Shown: positions 30,896 through 41,150 of the stretch, piece after piece | Layout: each line of letters begins with the position of its first letter | How positions within the stretch are numbered: position 1 is the stretch's first letter | Assembly: GCA_946803715.1 (NCBI GenBank) | Contig: CAMPET010000091.1 | Coordinates: 55,775 to 97,421, forward strand | From: Beroe ovata | Lineage: Eukaryota > Ctenophora > Nuda > Beroida > Beroidae | Reading direction: 5' to 3' | Length of the DNA stretch: 41,647 nt | Notes under the pieces: model-generated | What the model was told of the DNA's origin: nothing | Seen by the model: the letters and a program-made list of their open reading frames with translations, nothing else | Databases searched by the model: none | Position numbers and translations under genes: made by a program

Positions 30896-33800
30896 CTACT
30901 TCGGTTTGGCAGGAGCTACTATCCGTATCTTAATCGTTGGTTTGAAAGCCTTCGATCGGAGCTCTGGTGAAAAATGATGGCAGATCTGAAAGAAGGGGGA
31001 CAAATGTTCATTAAATCGGCATCGGTAGAATGAACATTGTTGTATCATCTCATTTGCATAGTGAAAAGCATGAAATTGTCATGATGATGTCTAGAAACAC
31101 GGGCATTCTAGTCTATAATATAAAGTGTGGAAGTGTCAAGTGTTTCACTTCCACACTTCATATTTGTAATCGGCGTCTGAAGTTGGGCAAAGGGTTGAGG
31201 GTTCTGAATAACGACCATGGAATGTTGAGGGTTCTGAATAACGACCATGGAATGTAGGATACGCGAGCGTTGCTAGGCGACGCGACATTGTTCATTGGAG
31301 TTGCACGTGCATGTCAAGTGAAATTGCGCGCGCGTTAATGTTATTGCCATTTCGCTGTTCCTTTGTTTTATGACGTATCAATTTTGAAGCTCACTCTAAT
31401 TCACTCAGTATCCGAAATTTATAGTATACCACGCCCATGCCACTTGAAGGGTGCACTATATGCAACTAGAGAGGAATACACATACTGACATGAGGACTTG
31501 CCTCACTTACCATAGTCTTACTCGGTGGAACCGTCAGGATGTGTTTCCGGTATGGGGGGTTCTCAAGACTGTTGCTCGAACCCACAGTATTCACCTCGAG
31601 TCGCAGTGGTTTTTCCGTCTGAGAGAGGGTTAGTCAGTTGTGGTACTGATATATATATATTTTGGGTTGCTATCAATATTATCTCTTCATGTCGATTAAC
31701 TTATAAAGCTTTTAAGCGTGTGAAAATATTGATAACATGAACAAGTCGAAACCATGTTGCTAAATTGATCGTCAATTTTGTCCTAACAGTAGCACTTTGT
31801 CTCGAGCAAATTCGAATTGCTCACGTCAAATAAACAGGTTGAGATACCGACATTTGTTGCATTGACAAGTTCTTTATTTCTCAGTTTAATTCTAGATTCA
31901 GCCATTTCGTCTGCTTGAGTTATCACGTTCTGTGAACTATAGTCTTTATTCATGAGGTTGAGCATTATTCGGATAAAAGTTGTAGAATATAGTAACCATG
32001 TCTCCATCGTGTGGATTAATGAAGGCTAGACCCAGATTATCGCCCAGATTATCGCTGAAGTGTCAACCACCAATTCCGTGGGTCACAATCTCCCCAGTTA
32101 GCAGTAAATTCCACAACACTAACCGCGACGAAATCCCCAAGTCAGCACTCACCAAATTCTCGATGGCTGAGGTAGATTTCCAAGGGAGGGTTTGAGTGTG
32201 TAACCTACACTTTTCCTCTATAACTTGCGTCACAGCACCATACTTTAGAATACAATTAACCACGCTCCGTTCTATAAAGAGGAAGGGTGAGTGATTCATT
32301 TGCGTTATATCCTGACTGTGAGAGCGCTTGCGAAATGTGAAATACTTCGCTATATTCGTTTTGACTACGTTGTATATGTTGTAACATTGTATTGACTAGG
32401 ATACAAGGTTTGGATTCTACCACCCAATAACACGTTTCCGGCATTGCGGCAATAACCAATTATTCGGTGGGACTACTTAAAATACCCAAGAAAAAAATGA
32501 TGGAACTTGGCCTGGTCGGACTATCATAATTTAAAACACTACCTAATATTTGGTTGGAAGTGAGGGGAACAAGTCCGTGTACGGCGAGGTGGAGTGTCCG
32601 ATCAGAATATATGTCCATGTGCCATGGCACTGCCTGCAATAGTGCAATAATCATGTGAAATGTGAATGGATTACCGTGACGCGCGTGAATGGATCACCGT
32701 AACGCGTGAATTACCGCGCGTGATCACGTGTTGCACTCGCTCTCTCCCCCACCTTAACGAGGAGAAGAGCCTCGTTGTACCCCATACTCGAGAGAGTCTC
32801 CCTTATTTCGTCCTCTCCACCCTCCTCATCCTCCAGTGCCATCTCGTGGAGTTTCAAGAAACCGTCCAGAGTCACACAGTCGTCCACCAACTCAAAATTG
32901 TCTGAGATGAAGTGTCAATGACGGGAAATGGTTCAATTGTCGCAGTTTGCGGCTTGTCAATCATTTGTAATTGCTATGAAATTGTCAAGCCGCACGTGAG
33001 TGGCGTCATATTGCGGGCTAAATCCGTATTATATTATAACGCATGCCATGCCACACACGCACACATAGTTACCAGAAGATGGATACTGTCAAGTTAGCGA
33101 GGCTCCTTTGCGTGTTTAAATGATTAGGTGCCAAAGATAGGTTCATGAATCAATGATCGGCAATCGATAGTTGTGATCTATAGTCCTCGCTTCTTGATTA
33201 ATATTCTAGATTTATATTTTAGATTTTAGATTTATCAGGGGCCTAGCAAGCCCCCTTCGGCATAATTGGCCAACGTCCCCGAACTGCCGAATCGTTGAGC
33301 TTTGTGCGTTTATCAACGTTTTCATGTAACGCGCGAAAAGCTGCGGCCCTTGCCAGACCCTACTATATGTTTAATTTTATACGGATTCGCCGAATCTCAC
33401 ATCGCTTCTATTCATACAATTGTTATGAAATGTTGTATTCCGTCTGTTTGGATCACAGAGAGGCAACAACCAAAATTTCAAGTCAATCGGATAAATGACG
33501 AAGTTATCACAACTAGAAATCGCCACAATCGAGGGTGTTCTTGTTAAATAGGAATGCGAGTAAATATAGATATCAGATACAGTGAGAGGACACTTTTACA
33601 GAAAAGTGACCCCTCCTTAAACGTTCATAACTTCAAACCACAAAAGGTGCTTCAAATGTCGACGCCACGTTGGAAAGGAGAAAAGAACTTTCGGAATAAT
33701 AGTCAAGCTAATTATTCTATGACGCTGATATGACGTCATAATAACGTCACAATATGACGAATTCTGATAGCCCGCCAAATAGACAATTTTCGATATAAAA

Positions 33801-36800
33801 CTTATCAGATACCGTGAATTAGTGATTCGTCTGAAAAACTTGATGGCAATTCGATGCTACCGAAAATCTAGTTAGCTAACTACCTAAATAACCTAACTAA
33901 GGTTGATAACTCGAGACCTGAAATAGATAGATATAAATCCAGGATAGTTATATTTCCGCACCTTTTATCACCTGCCACATAGCGTCCTCCAAAGCCTCGC
34001 CCGACGATATACTGTGAAACAGTTCAAATTCTTGTCGACTCAGGAGTTTGTCGCCGTTGAGATCCAAACAGTGGAACACATTCTCTAATACCTTCCTGAG
34101 AGAGCGAGAGACATGTATCATGCCTTAGATCAAAAGCGACTAATAATCGCAAAATATCGATGTTGGTAAAATCGCTAAAAAATCGACAATAATACGGTAT
34201 TTGGAAATCGATAATTAAGCGATTTGTTATCGTTCATATTCGATTTCTTAAAATAGGAGAAATTAGGGGGAAAACTCTGTTATTTTTCTGTTATAGGCCT
34301 AGGGTGGTAATTATCGATTTGAGTATAACTTAAAACCGGTTAAAATCGATTCTGCTAGAAGCGCCTCGTTGACGATTATTACCGGTATTTTTTCAGCAGA
34401 AGCGACACTGGAGCGATAATATCGCTCCAGCGTCGACTGTTGTCGACTTCAATCGTCGGAAAAACGATTCAAAAGTGATGAGGAAAAAAGAATCGACAAC
34501 AGGCGGTTTTTCAGCGGTTCGCGATGCCCCCAATTATAATCGTCGCCTAGGCGCTTCGGAATCGATTTTTTTTGAAAAACTCGATTTTTTGTCGACAATT
34601 TATCGATTATAATCGGTAATTAGAGTTGGATTTTCAATCGCCCTTGCCCAATTTCTTTACAATTACATTTCTCACCACCAATTTCACCATATTAATATAT
34701 TATGCATGGCGCCTGCAAAATTTCACGCTGTGTCTCATACGCAATGATAGTTACTTTGGATTCAATTTTAGTTTAAGTTTAACTATTTGAAAGAATACTA
34801 AGCTTATCTTGAGATTAGGTGTTCAACATCATGTCAAATCATGTCATGTGAAATAATATTGGGCTTTCATCACCATTTTCTGCATGGGAGTTAGTCGGAG
34901 ACAATTTTCCTTTTACGCTATCAATTGGAAATCATTGGACAGTCGGCTTATTCTACACAATATTAAACATAACTACACTACAATTGATAATGAATGGTCA
35001 ATGCTGCTGTTTAATCTGTCCAATCACCGTGCATTCTGCATTATTTTAATTCCAGGTTCTTCCTTGGATAACGTCATCACCGGAGCAGGTACAGTCAGGT
35101 ATTCCCATGCCGTCACTGTCCCAGCGCCCATCTCTGCAGGTCAGTTTTGTAGATGCTCCGATCACAATGCACCCCTCATTGCAGACCAGCTCTGCAACTG
35201 TGCCCCTGCCACGGGTACTGTCACTAAACTTGTAGGTCCCTCTCTGGTTGATTGTACTGATGTCTTTGCAGGTGACAGCACGGCTGCATAAACCTCGAAA
35301 CTTGACTGTGTGGCTGCTCTTCATATTCCAATTTCCCGTGTTTCTATTGATGACCCCGTATTTTCTTCCCCAATTAAATTTATCATTTGCATTACTTATA
35401 TTGACGTAATTAGTTCTAAACACAGGATCTTGCCATTGTAGATTTTCATTTTTCTCCAGGTCTTCAAGTCCCATCCAGAAGAATTTGAACTTATCATCAG
35501 TCTTCACGCCAGGCCAGCGGCTATTGATCATGTTCACTATCTGTTCGTTATGCACCGCAGTGGGAATTGAGGCCAGAGTCCATCCTCCGCCGTCACCCTC
35601 TTTGTTCATACTTGCACAGGATTTGTTACACTCACCTCGGGTCACTAGCTTTGCGTTGCTACAATATTCATACTCGATGTCCTGTTTCAGTTCCATCGTG
35701 ATGGTAAACCCAGTATCGAAGAATCTACAGCTCAGTAAATTACCAGATGATCTCTTGTAATTTATGTAGCCATAATCACCGAAAATTGTTCCGTAGCTGC
35801 CCCTTACCCTGAAGTAGGTCGGAGTGTAACCCACAACTGCCTGTGCGTGAGGAGTGGCTTCGGTGGCGCACAAAGAATCGTCGTACAGACCCGATCCCGT
35901 GTAACCAAAGTAATTTTCACTAATATATGCTCCAAATGCTATGGGTGACATACGGATTTCTTTGAGAAAACTTTCCTCGTTTTTTGACAATGGATACCAA
36001 TCGGTTAACCACATTTTCTCCATAGCGTTCCTCATGGCATACACCTTCTCATTGTTGCAAGGAATGTAATCAGCAGTGTAAGGGTGATCTTCCTCTGATG
36101 GGATGAAATTCCTTGTTTTGATTAGGTTGAAGCCATCGTTTATTTTTCCACCAGCACACCCACTGTAATCGAATGTGCATTCAAGAAAGTATTGTTTGGA
36201 GAATACCACATGCTCCCCTGTCCTTTGCTTGTACTTGGCCTCCATAACTACAGCCGTAGGGAATGACCAACAAGATCCACAACCTGCTTGATCCTGGACC
36301 CGAGACAGTCCGATGTTGTTTTCCCAATGGTCGAAACTGTCTCCATCAACAAGAGGAGCGGGATTGAGGTATGATGTTGTTAACTTTTCATCGTCATGAT
36401 CAAAATAACTCGACTCTTGTCGAGTCTGAATAACAGGGCGGTCCACAGAATCCCTCATTCCCATCTCTGTCACAGTCCAGTTTGCGATGGACTTGGCTCT
36501 TTCCATCAGAATTTCGTGCTCTTCGTCGTTGTTTACAGCGAATCTGTTGAGGGTGTGTATACCCGTGACATCAGTCGTACTTGCATCAACACGGTCTTTG
36601 AAGTCCACCAGTCGTCTGTATCGTTCATGGTAGTCTGCCTTGTCCTTGATGACAACGTTGTACTTCTTGACAGTGTTCCGGAACAGCACGTCCAGGTCCT
36701 CGATCGTCGGTTTTGTGCAGACAGAAACGAGAAGGGCAGCCAACACCAGCAAGCCGAACTCAAAGGTCATATAATTTTTTGTCATCTGGGAAGAAAGATT

Positions 36801-39080
36801 TGAGAAAATGACCCCAAAGCAAAAAGTGAAGCTTCACTGTAAAACAGGTGCTTTTATAAGTTCACAATAGTTCCAAAATGTTTTGACTCGAAGTCATGTC
36901 ATATATCTTACGCCAGAGCTGTACGTATTGTAATTGTAAAATATGGCATCGTGTACTTTAAACTCAGAGAATTTACAACAAGGACCTTTGTCTTTGTCCA
37001 CGAACAATGATATGTGTGTCCACCGTAATAATTGGTTAGCTTTCTGGAGATGTTATCATCGTTCCACGAAATTGGCCATTGGAGTGTTGTGTCATACTGT
37101 CATGAGTGTAATGGCAATCGACAAGTGTTTTGATTATAGCATTGAACCTGCGTCCTGTACAGCTGTTGATTGCTTATCAATCGTGGACATAAAGCTTGAG
37201 CTTTTAAGATGGAAAAACTGCCTAACCTCATACAATGGAGCGTTTCTGTGAAACTTCTTATATACCCCAAGTATTGACGGTGCAGTTACAAGAGCATACC
37301 CATGAAAATGGGAGGTGCTGCTGATCCTATTCCTATATGCTAGGGAGCCATCACAAATATGACGTCATCAGCCACAGGGGTAGAGGATTTCCAAATGATG
37401 ACAGATGATGACAAGAGGAGGGAGGGGTTTCGGCTTTGATGACACCAGCATTTTGTGTTGAATTTTTTCTTAAAATTTGATACTATTTTTTCTATTTCGG
37501 TGCAATTGCATGATTGTCCAAAAATCCTGTTTCATCTCGTTATCTATGGTCTAATATGGTGTTCTGGTATCGAAAATCATATCAGATCACGATGGGGTAC
37601 ATCATGATTCTGATTCTGAACAGAAAACATCGGGCGAAATAATAGGGGGCTTTGGAGTATGCTGACGTCAACATGGGGGAAGGGGTTAGCAAAAGATGAC
37701 AAGTGATGACAAGAGGGAGAGGGGTCAATAATTATTGGTATGTGACGACTCCCCATAGGAATTTTGCTGGTGAACTAGGTATTGCCGATTGATTATAGAC
37801 CCTGTCAAGAATTTCGCTGCGCGCGCAAATTTATCCTCACTCGCAATCCCATGTTTAATCAGGAATATGAAATGCGTATTGCGTCATTCTGCGAACCGAC
37901 TAACAATTAGCGAGCCCTCTGGAGATGTTTTGGTTCCACGAAATTGGCGTTTCGAGTGCAATTGTTAAGTGCTGAGTGTGACCGCCAACAAGTGTTTTGA
38001 ATATAGCAGTAAACCCGCATTGTCTGCGACTGCTCGTCATTGCTCAACAATAGAGCTTTAGAGGTGCCCAAAGGCCCAGCCGTTTCATCTTAAACAATGG
38101 ATCGTTTCTGAGAAAATAGAACCTCCCACCACTGTTGTGTAGGAAACCGCTTGGCATTTTACAACAGCATACCGATGTAATGGGGAGGCGCCGCTGATCC
38201 TAGGATAGCCGCCGCGCTACCGTCATAATTGCTGGGTAATCGCGACTTTGTATATTATTGATGACCGGAATACCCAACTCATTACAGCGGTAAAGGGTCA
38301 TGTGAACTGCCCTTAATAGCGGTTGTCTGGAGGAAGTTCGACCCTAAAAGCGGACGTCCGCTTTCTCACCAAAATAGCAGACATTGATTAAAAAAGCGGA
38401 CATCATTTCAAAAAACGGACGTCTGCTTCACACTTGACTCAATAGGGAAGGAGTTGGCTTTCAGGAGGTTTTGACTAATGTTGACCTCGAAGTTTCCCAC
38501 GCTTCCCTGTCAATCACTGACCTCAAATGTGCGCAGTTGTTCGGAAGCCGACCGAAGATGCCAAGAGGGGGTTGTCGAAATCGGCCAAAAAATGATGACG
38601 TTGTATAATGTATAAATGTGACGGCTCCCAGCTATGGGAAGTTTACAGGTGAACTACAGCGGTTTTGGTATAATCTATAGATACAGCAAAATAACTTACG
38701 ATTGGTTGATTGGTATTTACTTTGTTGCACTAGATATCATAGATGAACATTCGGCTTCGGCTTCGGTTGGAATTTTAAATTCGGTAGTTTCATGGAATAG
38801 ATGACATTCAATAATTGTAGTTACGCGAAGCATACTGCATCATCCTGGATTAGAGGAAGATCTAGCTGGTAACTTCAACGCAGTACCTACTGCATATACT
38901 GGGATTGCAGTATCAACTGCCCTGACTGTCATTTACCTTGCACTGGAGCTGAGCTTGGCATCAGTCTTCACAGGGACTGGGGTAACTGGGAGGTTAGCCT
39001 CGTTGACAAAGTTGCAGCTGGTAGTGTGAGTCTGAACTATATACTCCCCCGGTGATAACTCTACCTCCAGTGATACCCTA

Positions 39081-39116
<36 letters not shown>

Positions 39117-40557
39117 ATTAATCAATTAATTCAACAATCAATCAATCAATTAATCAAATAAATTAAGACTGACAAAGACAGGAACAAACAGACAAAAGCA
39201 GAATTACAAATTGTAATTCAAAATCAGACACACGTTCACTAAGAGTAAAACACTAAAACAATAGCCAAACACGAAATAATCGTTTGAAGAACATGAGAAG
39301 CGGTACCCACCTTCCAGATTCAGTTACATTTTGTGACATATGGACCACAGAATTATCGTCCTTCTTCGAAACGTAAAGCGTCAGATCAGGCAGCATCTTA
39401 TCTTCAAATGCTGAAATCAGTCAAGAGTAGAATTGGCAATTAATAGTACCAAGGGAACTGTCATGATAGAAGTATTTAACCCCCATTGCTGCTGGCAGCC
39501 GCAATTTAACTTTATAGCTCCAGGATAGATGAGCGTGGGGATCAGCTCATCACGACGAACAAGAGGTGTATGAGCAAGTACCCGCAAACTCTGCAAGAAT
39601 CGAGTGACAGGGACAAATACTTAAGTATTTATCCCTGAATTCTATTCTATTCTATGATTCTGTTCTATCATACCGGAATGAGTATCCTCATTTCTCCACT
39701 CAATGCCGATCTCGACCTTTGGAAGGAAGCTTAGAATTCAGTGGCTTTCGTACTTATACGTATGTTATAGATTGAAAATTTGTGATTTTTTTGTGACTCG
39801 TGCCTCTCGGTGATAGAATAATTTAATGCATAATATATTGTTACATCACACCTATGAGGTACGTATTGGGCCATATTTCTCGAGGCGATTGTAAAGCAAG
39901 CTACTGTTACCACTACATTTCAACATTTCAACGGCTGAGACATCCCCATGAGTTACATAATAATTGTTGCTTGTAGAGTCTTTTCAGAATCTCACTATTT
40001 CGAGAGCCGCTCTGTGCCCTGTTCCGGTAACGGATCAATCTGATTGAAAAAATGCGATCCATTATTGCATTCGGATGTCGCCCTGATAGTTCGGATGATT
40101 TGTTGAGAGATGCTATCAGATTGCACGTGCAGCGATCACGCATGCGCGTTTATTATGGGATCTCTGACCTTTCCTTGAAAGCTGGAGGCTCAATTTATTA
40201 AGCTGGAGATAAATGAAATGCATTCATCTCTAATATCATAACATCAAGGCACTCAATCTCTTTTCAATTTCAAGTGCTATTTTTATCTTCTCATACATAC
40301 CCGGGAAAGATGTTTCTCCTCCGGGTTTTTCAATCATATAACAGCCAATAGCTTTGCAAAGTATCAGGTACAATTCATAAACCCTCAATTCAGCTGGAAA
40401 TGGTTATTTAGTAGTTGAGTTTCGTGTTGCCGACGAATAGATCTAGATTCTCAAATCTCAATTAATAAGTCTATTGTCAGTCGAGGCTTTGTCAAATGGA
40501 GTGAACCTTTTCTCGGCAATGTGATAGAGAATCCCATTGACAAATGGCGATTCATGA
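30896..40557 (-). CDS. EFCAB7: EFCAB7 orthologue (EF-hand ciliary scaffold), N-terminus not found
   Basis: Exons (minus) joining in phase: 39716-39674, 39410-39311, 39077-38937, 34095-33962, 32901-32753, 32633-32543, 32271-32153, 31929-31825 and 30985-30896 (stop). Two tentative upstream exons, 40557-40507 and 40393-40301, join to each other but need an unfound exon before 39716. Landmarks shared with vertebrate EFCAB7, in order: GCYMIE, ELSPGEYIV..TSC, an EF hand DLNGDKLLSRQE, ENFD-like DNFELVDDC..LDGF, LSSMGYNEALLLVK, VPWHMDIYSD and a final ICHHFSPEL. In vertebrates EFCAB7 with IQCE tethers EVC-EVC2 near the ciliary base for Hedgehog signalling. The 4.8-kb intron 34096-38936 contains the cathepsin-like gene on the same strand. 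Exons upstream of 40.6 kb (about the first half of the vertebrate protein) were not found. Confidence 0.85.
31123..31158. repeat. Hairpin with 12- to 13-bp perfect stem
   Basis: AAGTGTGGAAGTG and its complement CACTTCCACACTT flank a 10-base loop (TCAAGTGTTT). It lies in the last EFCAB7 intron. Confidence 0.85.
31195..31254. repeat. Two exact tandem copies of a 30-bp unit
   Basis: TTGAGGGTTCTGAATAACGACC followed by ATGGAATG, twice, identical. A recent duplication in the last EFCAB7 intron. Confidence 0.95.
33236..33545 (+). repeat. Retroelement-tail-like dispersed repeat (tentative)
   Basis: Contains AAATTTCAAGTCAATCGGATAAATGACG, the kind of '..TTTCAxxxAAATCGGTxxAxxxxT' 3' tail seen in many invertebrate SINEs/LINEs. 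It resembles the clearer copy at 41150-41470. It lies in an EFCAB7 intron; no coding content. Confidence 0.4.
34140..34650 (+). mobile_element. ATCGATTTT-rich dispersed repeat (fuller copy)
   Basis: About 500 bases packed with ATCGAT, TCGATT, GTCGAC and ATTATCG words in both orientations, giving many nested inverted repeats. Its 3' part (34555-34650) reappears inverted at 13334-13426. No open frame. Probably a non-autonomous DNA element, inserted in the large EFCAB7 intron. Confidence 0.7.
35046..36785 (-). CDS. Cathepsin L-like/C-type lectin/sushi fusion protein, nested in EFCAB7
   Basis: 579 residues in one coding exon. An acceptor (TTTCTTCCCAG) ends exactly at the ATG, so a 5'UTR intron or a trans-spliced leader is likely. 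Order: signal peptide (~1-24, LLVLAALLVSVC); an I29-like prodomain (YHERYRRLVDFKDRV, HTLNRFAVN); a papain-like C1A domain (~150-360) with Gln166, catalytic Cys172 in GCGSCW and His313 in TPHAQAVVGY; a C-type lectin domain (~375-500: GGWTLASIPTAV, FFWMGLEDL, Cys500); a sushi/CCP module (~506-567: LVCNEGC, LTCRDGRWD, IPDC). Odd: where C1A proteases have KNSWG, this has RGSYG (328-332), so the catalytic Asn is Gly and the Trp is Tyr. Activity may be weak or lost. Probably a secreted or lysosomal lectin-targeted protease or pseudo-protease. Confidence 0.92.
   Translation of the reverse strand: MTKNYMTFEFGLLVLAALLVSVCTKPTIEDLDVLFRNTVKKYNVVIKDKADYHERYRRLVDFKDRVDASTTDVTGIHTLNRFAVNNDEEHEILMERAKSIANWTVTEMGMRDSVDRPVIQTRQESSYFDHDDEKLTTSYLNPAPLVDGDSFDHWENNIGLSRVQDQAGCGSCWSFPTAVVMEAKYKQRTGEHVVFSKQYFLECTFDYSGCAGGKINDGFNLIKTRNFIPSEEDHPYTADYIPCNNEKVYAMRNAMEKMWLTDWYPLSKNEESFLKEIRMSPIAFGAYISENYFGYTGSGLYDDSLCATEATPHAQAVVGYTPTYFRVRGSYGTIFGDYGYINYKRSSGNLLSCRFFDTGFTITMELKQDIEYEYCSNAKLVTRGECNKSCASMNKEGDGGGWTLASIPTAVHNEQIVNMINSRWPGVKTDDKFKFFWMGLEDLEKNENLQWQDPVFRTNYVNISNANDKFNWGRKYGVINRNTGNWNMKSSHTVKFRGLCSRAVTCKDISTINQRGTYKFSDSTRGRGTVAELVCNEGCIVIGASTKLTCRDGRWDSDGMGIPDCTCSGDDVIQGRTWN
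37016..37785 (+). repeat. Copy A of a ~0.8-kb degenerate direct duplication
   Basis: Shares with copy B, in the same order: CTGGAGATGTT..GGTTCCACGAAATTGGC, GACAAGTGTTTTGA.TATAGCA, CAATGGA.CGTTTCTG, GCTGATCCTA, a GATG(A/C)CAAGAGG block and TGTGACG(A/G)CTCCC..GGTGAACTA. It lies in the EFCAB7 intron upstream of the nested gene. A 102-codon frame at 36943-37251 is not supported as a gene. Confidence 0.7.
37897..38690 (+). repeat. Copy B of the ~0.8-kb direct duplication
   Basis: Diverged partner of copy A. It additionally contains a palindrome AAAAGCGGACGTCCGCTTT (about 38345-38363) and repeated GCGGAC(A/G)TC words. Confidence 0.7.
39087..39114. repeat. (AG)n microsatellite at an acceptor
   Basis: About 26 bases of AG on the + strand. 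On the minus strand this is the CT-rich polypyrimidine tract directly before the EFCAB7 exon starting at 39077. Confidence 0.9.
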
Positions 40558-41049
40558 CTTAAGAAGTTAACAGTCATGCCAGGAGAAATAAAAAGTAGTT
40601 GCATCAAAATTTGGGGGTTCAATTGACGCGTGATTCACGCGTTGTGCATGTCTGTATCATATAACCAGTTCAATAGTTTAATGTTCATTGCCCGCGGTTC
40701 AATGCCCGCTCTCTCTCTCTCTCACTTTTTTCATATTATGTCACACTTTTTTCGTATTATGTCATACTTCTGCAGGTCTTCATATAGCCCCTGACACTGA
40801 CAGTGGTTTCACAGCTTTCGATACTTTTTCAAGTGAACTCGTAACGGTTTCGGCGCCGGTTTCATGCATGTTTGGCGCCAGTTTCATTGTTTGACCTCAA
40901 CTCCGAGGAAGGCCATGATAACACTGCTATAATTGCTGTCATTCTATCGATATATTCATTACCTGTCCCTTAGATTTTCCCGATACATTAATTATAGATC
41001 TGGTCCCTGCAATTTCTCAATACATCTATACATAGATATTCCGTCATCA

Positions 41050-41150
41050 GGGCGCTGGCAAGCGCCCGCAGCCACGGAAAGAAAATGGGCGTGGTCCCGG
41101 CCCGTAGGGCCGGGAGCACTGCCCGAGGCCCGAAGGGCCGAGGGCAGTGC
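41050..41150. repeat. Array of three GC-rich hairpins
   Basis: Consecutive perfect or near-perfect palindromes: GGGCGCTGGCAAGCGCCC (~41050-41067), TCCCGGCCCGTAGGGCCGGGA (41095-41115) and a 35-base GCACTGCCC..GGGCAGTGC stem with an inner GGCCC/GGGCC stem (41116-41150). Strikingly GC-rich against an AT-rich background. Confidence 0.9.

Noticed and set aside
35485-36803. Plus-strand frames opposite the cathepsin-like gene
   Set aside because: Antisense shadows of a well-supported exon.
39928-40143. Minus-strand frame considered as a missing EFCAB7 exon (YRNRAQSG)
   Set aside because: The good acceptor before it gives an immediate TGA in the phase required by its neighbours.
40688-40894. 68-codon + frame with a Leu/Phe-rich start that mimics a signal peptide
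   Set aside because: The hydrophobic start is encoded by a CT-rich repeat and a TCACACTTTTTTC duplication; no further support.
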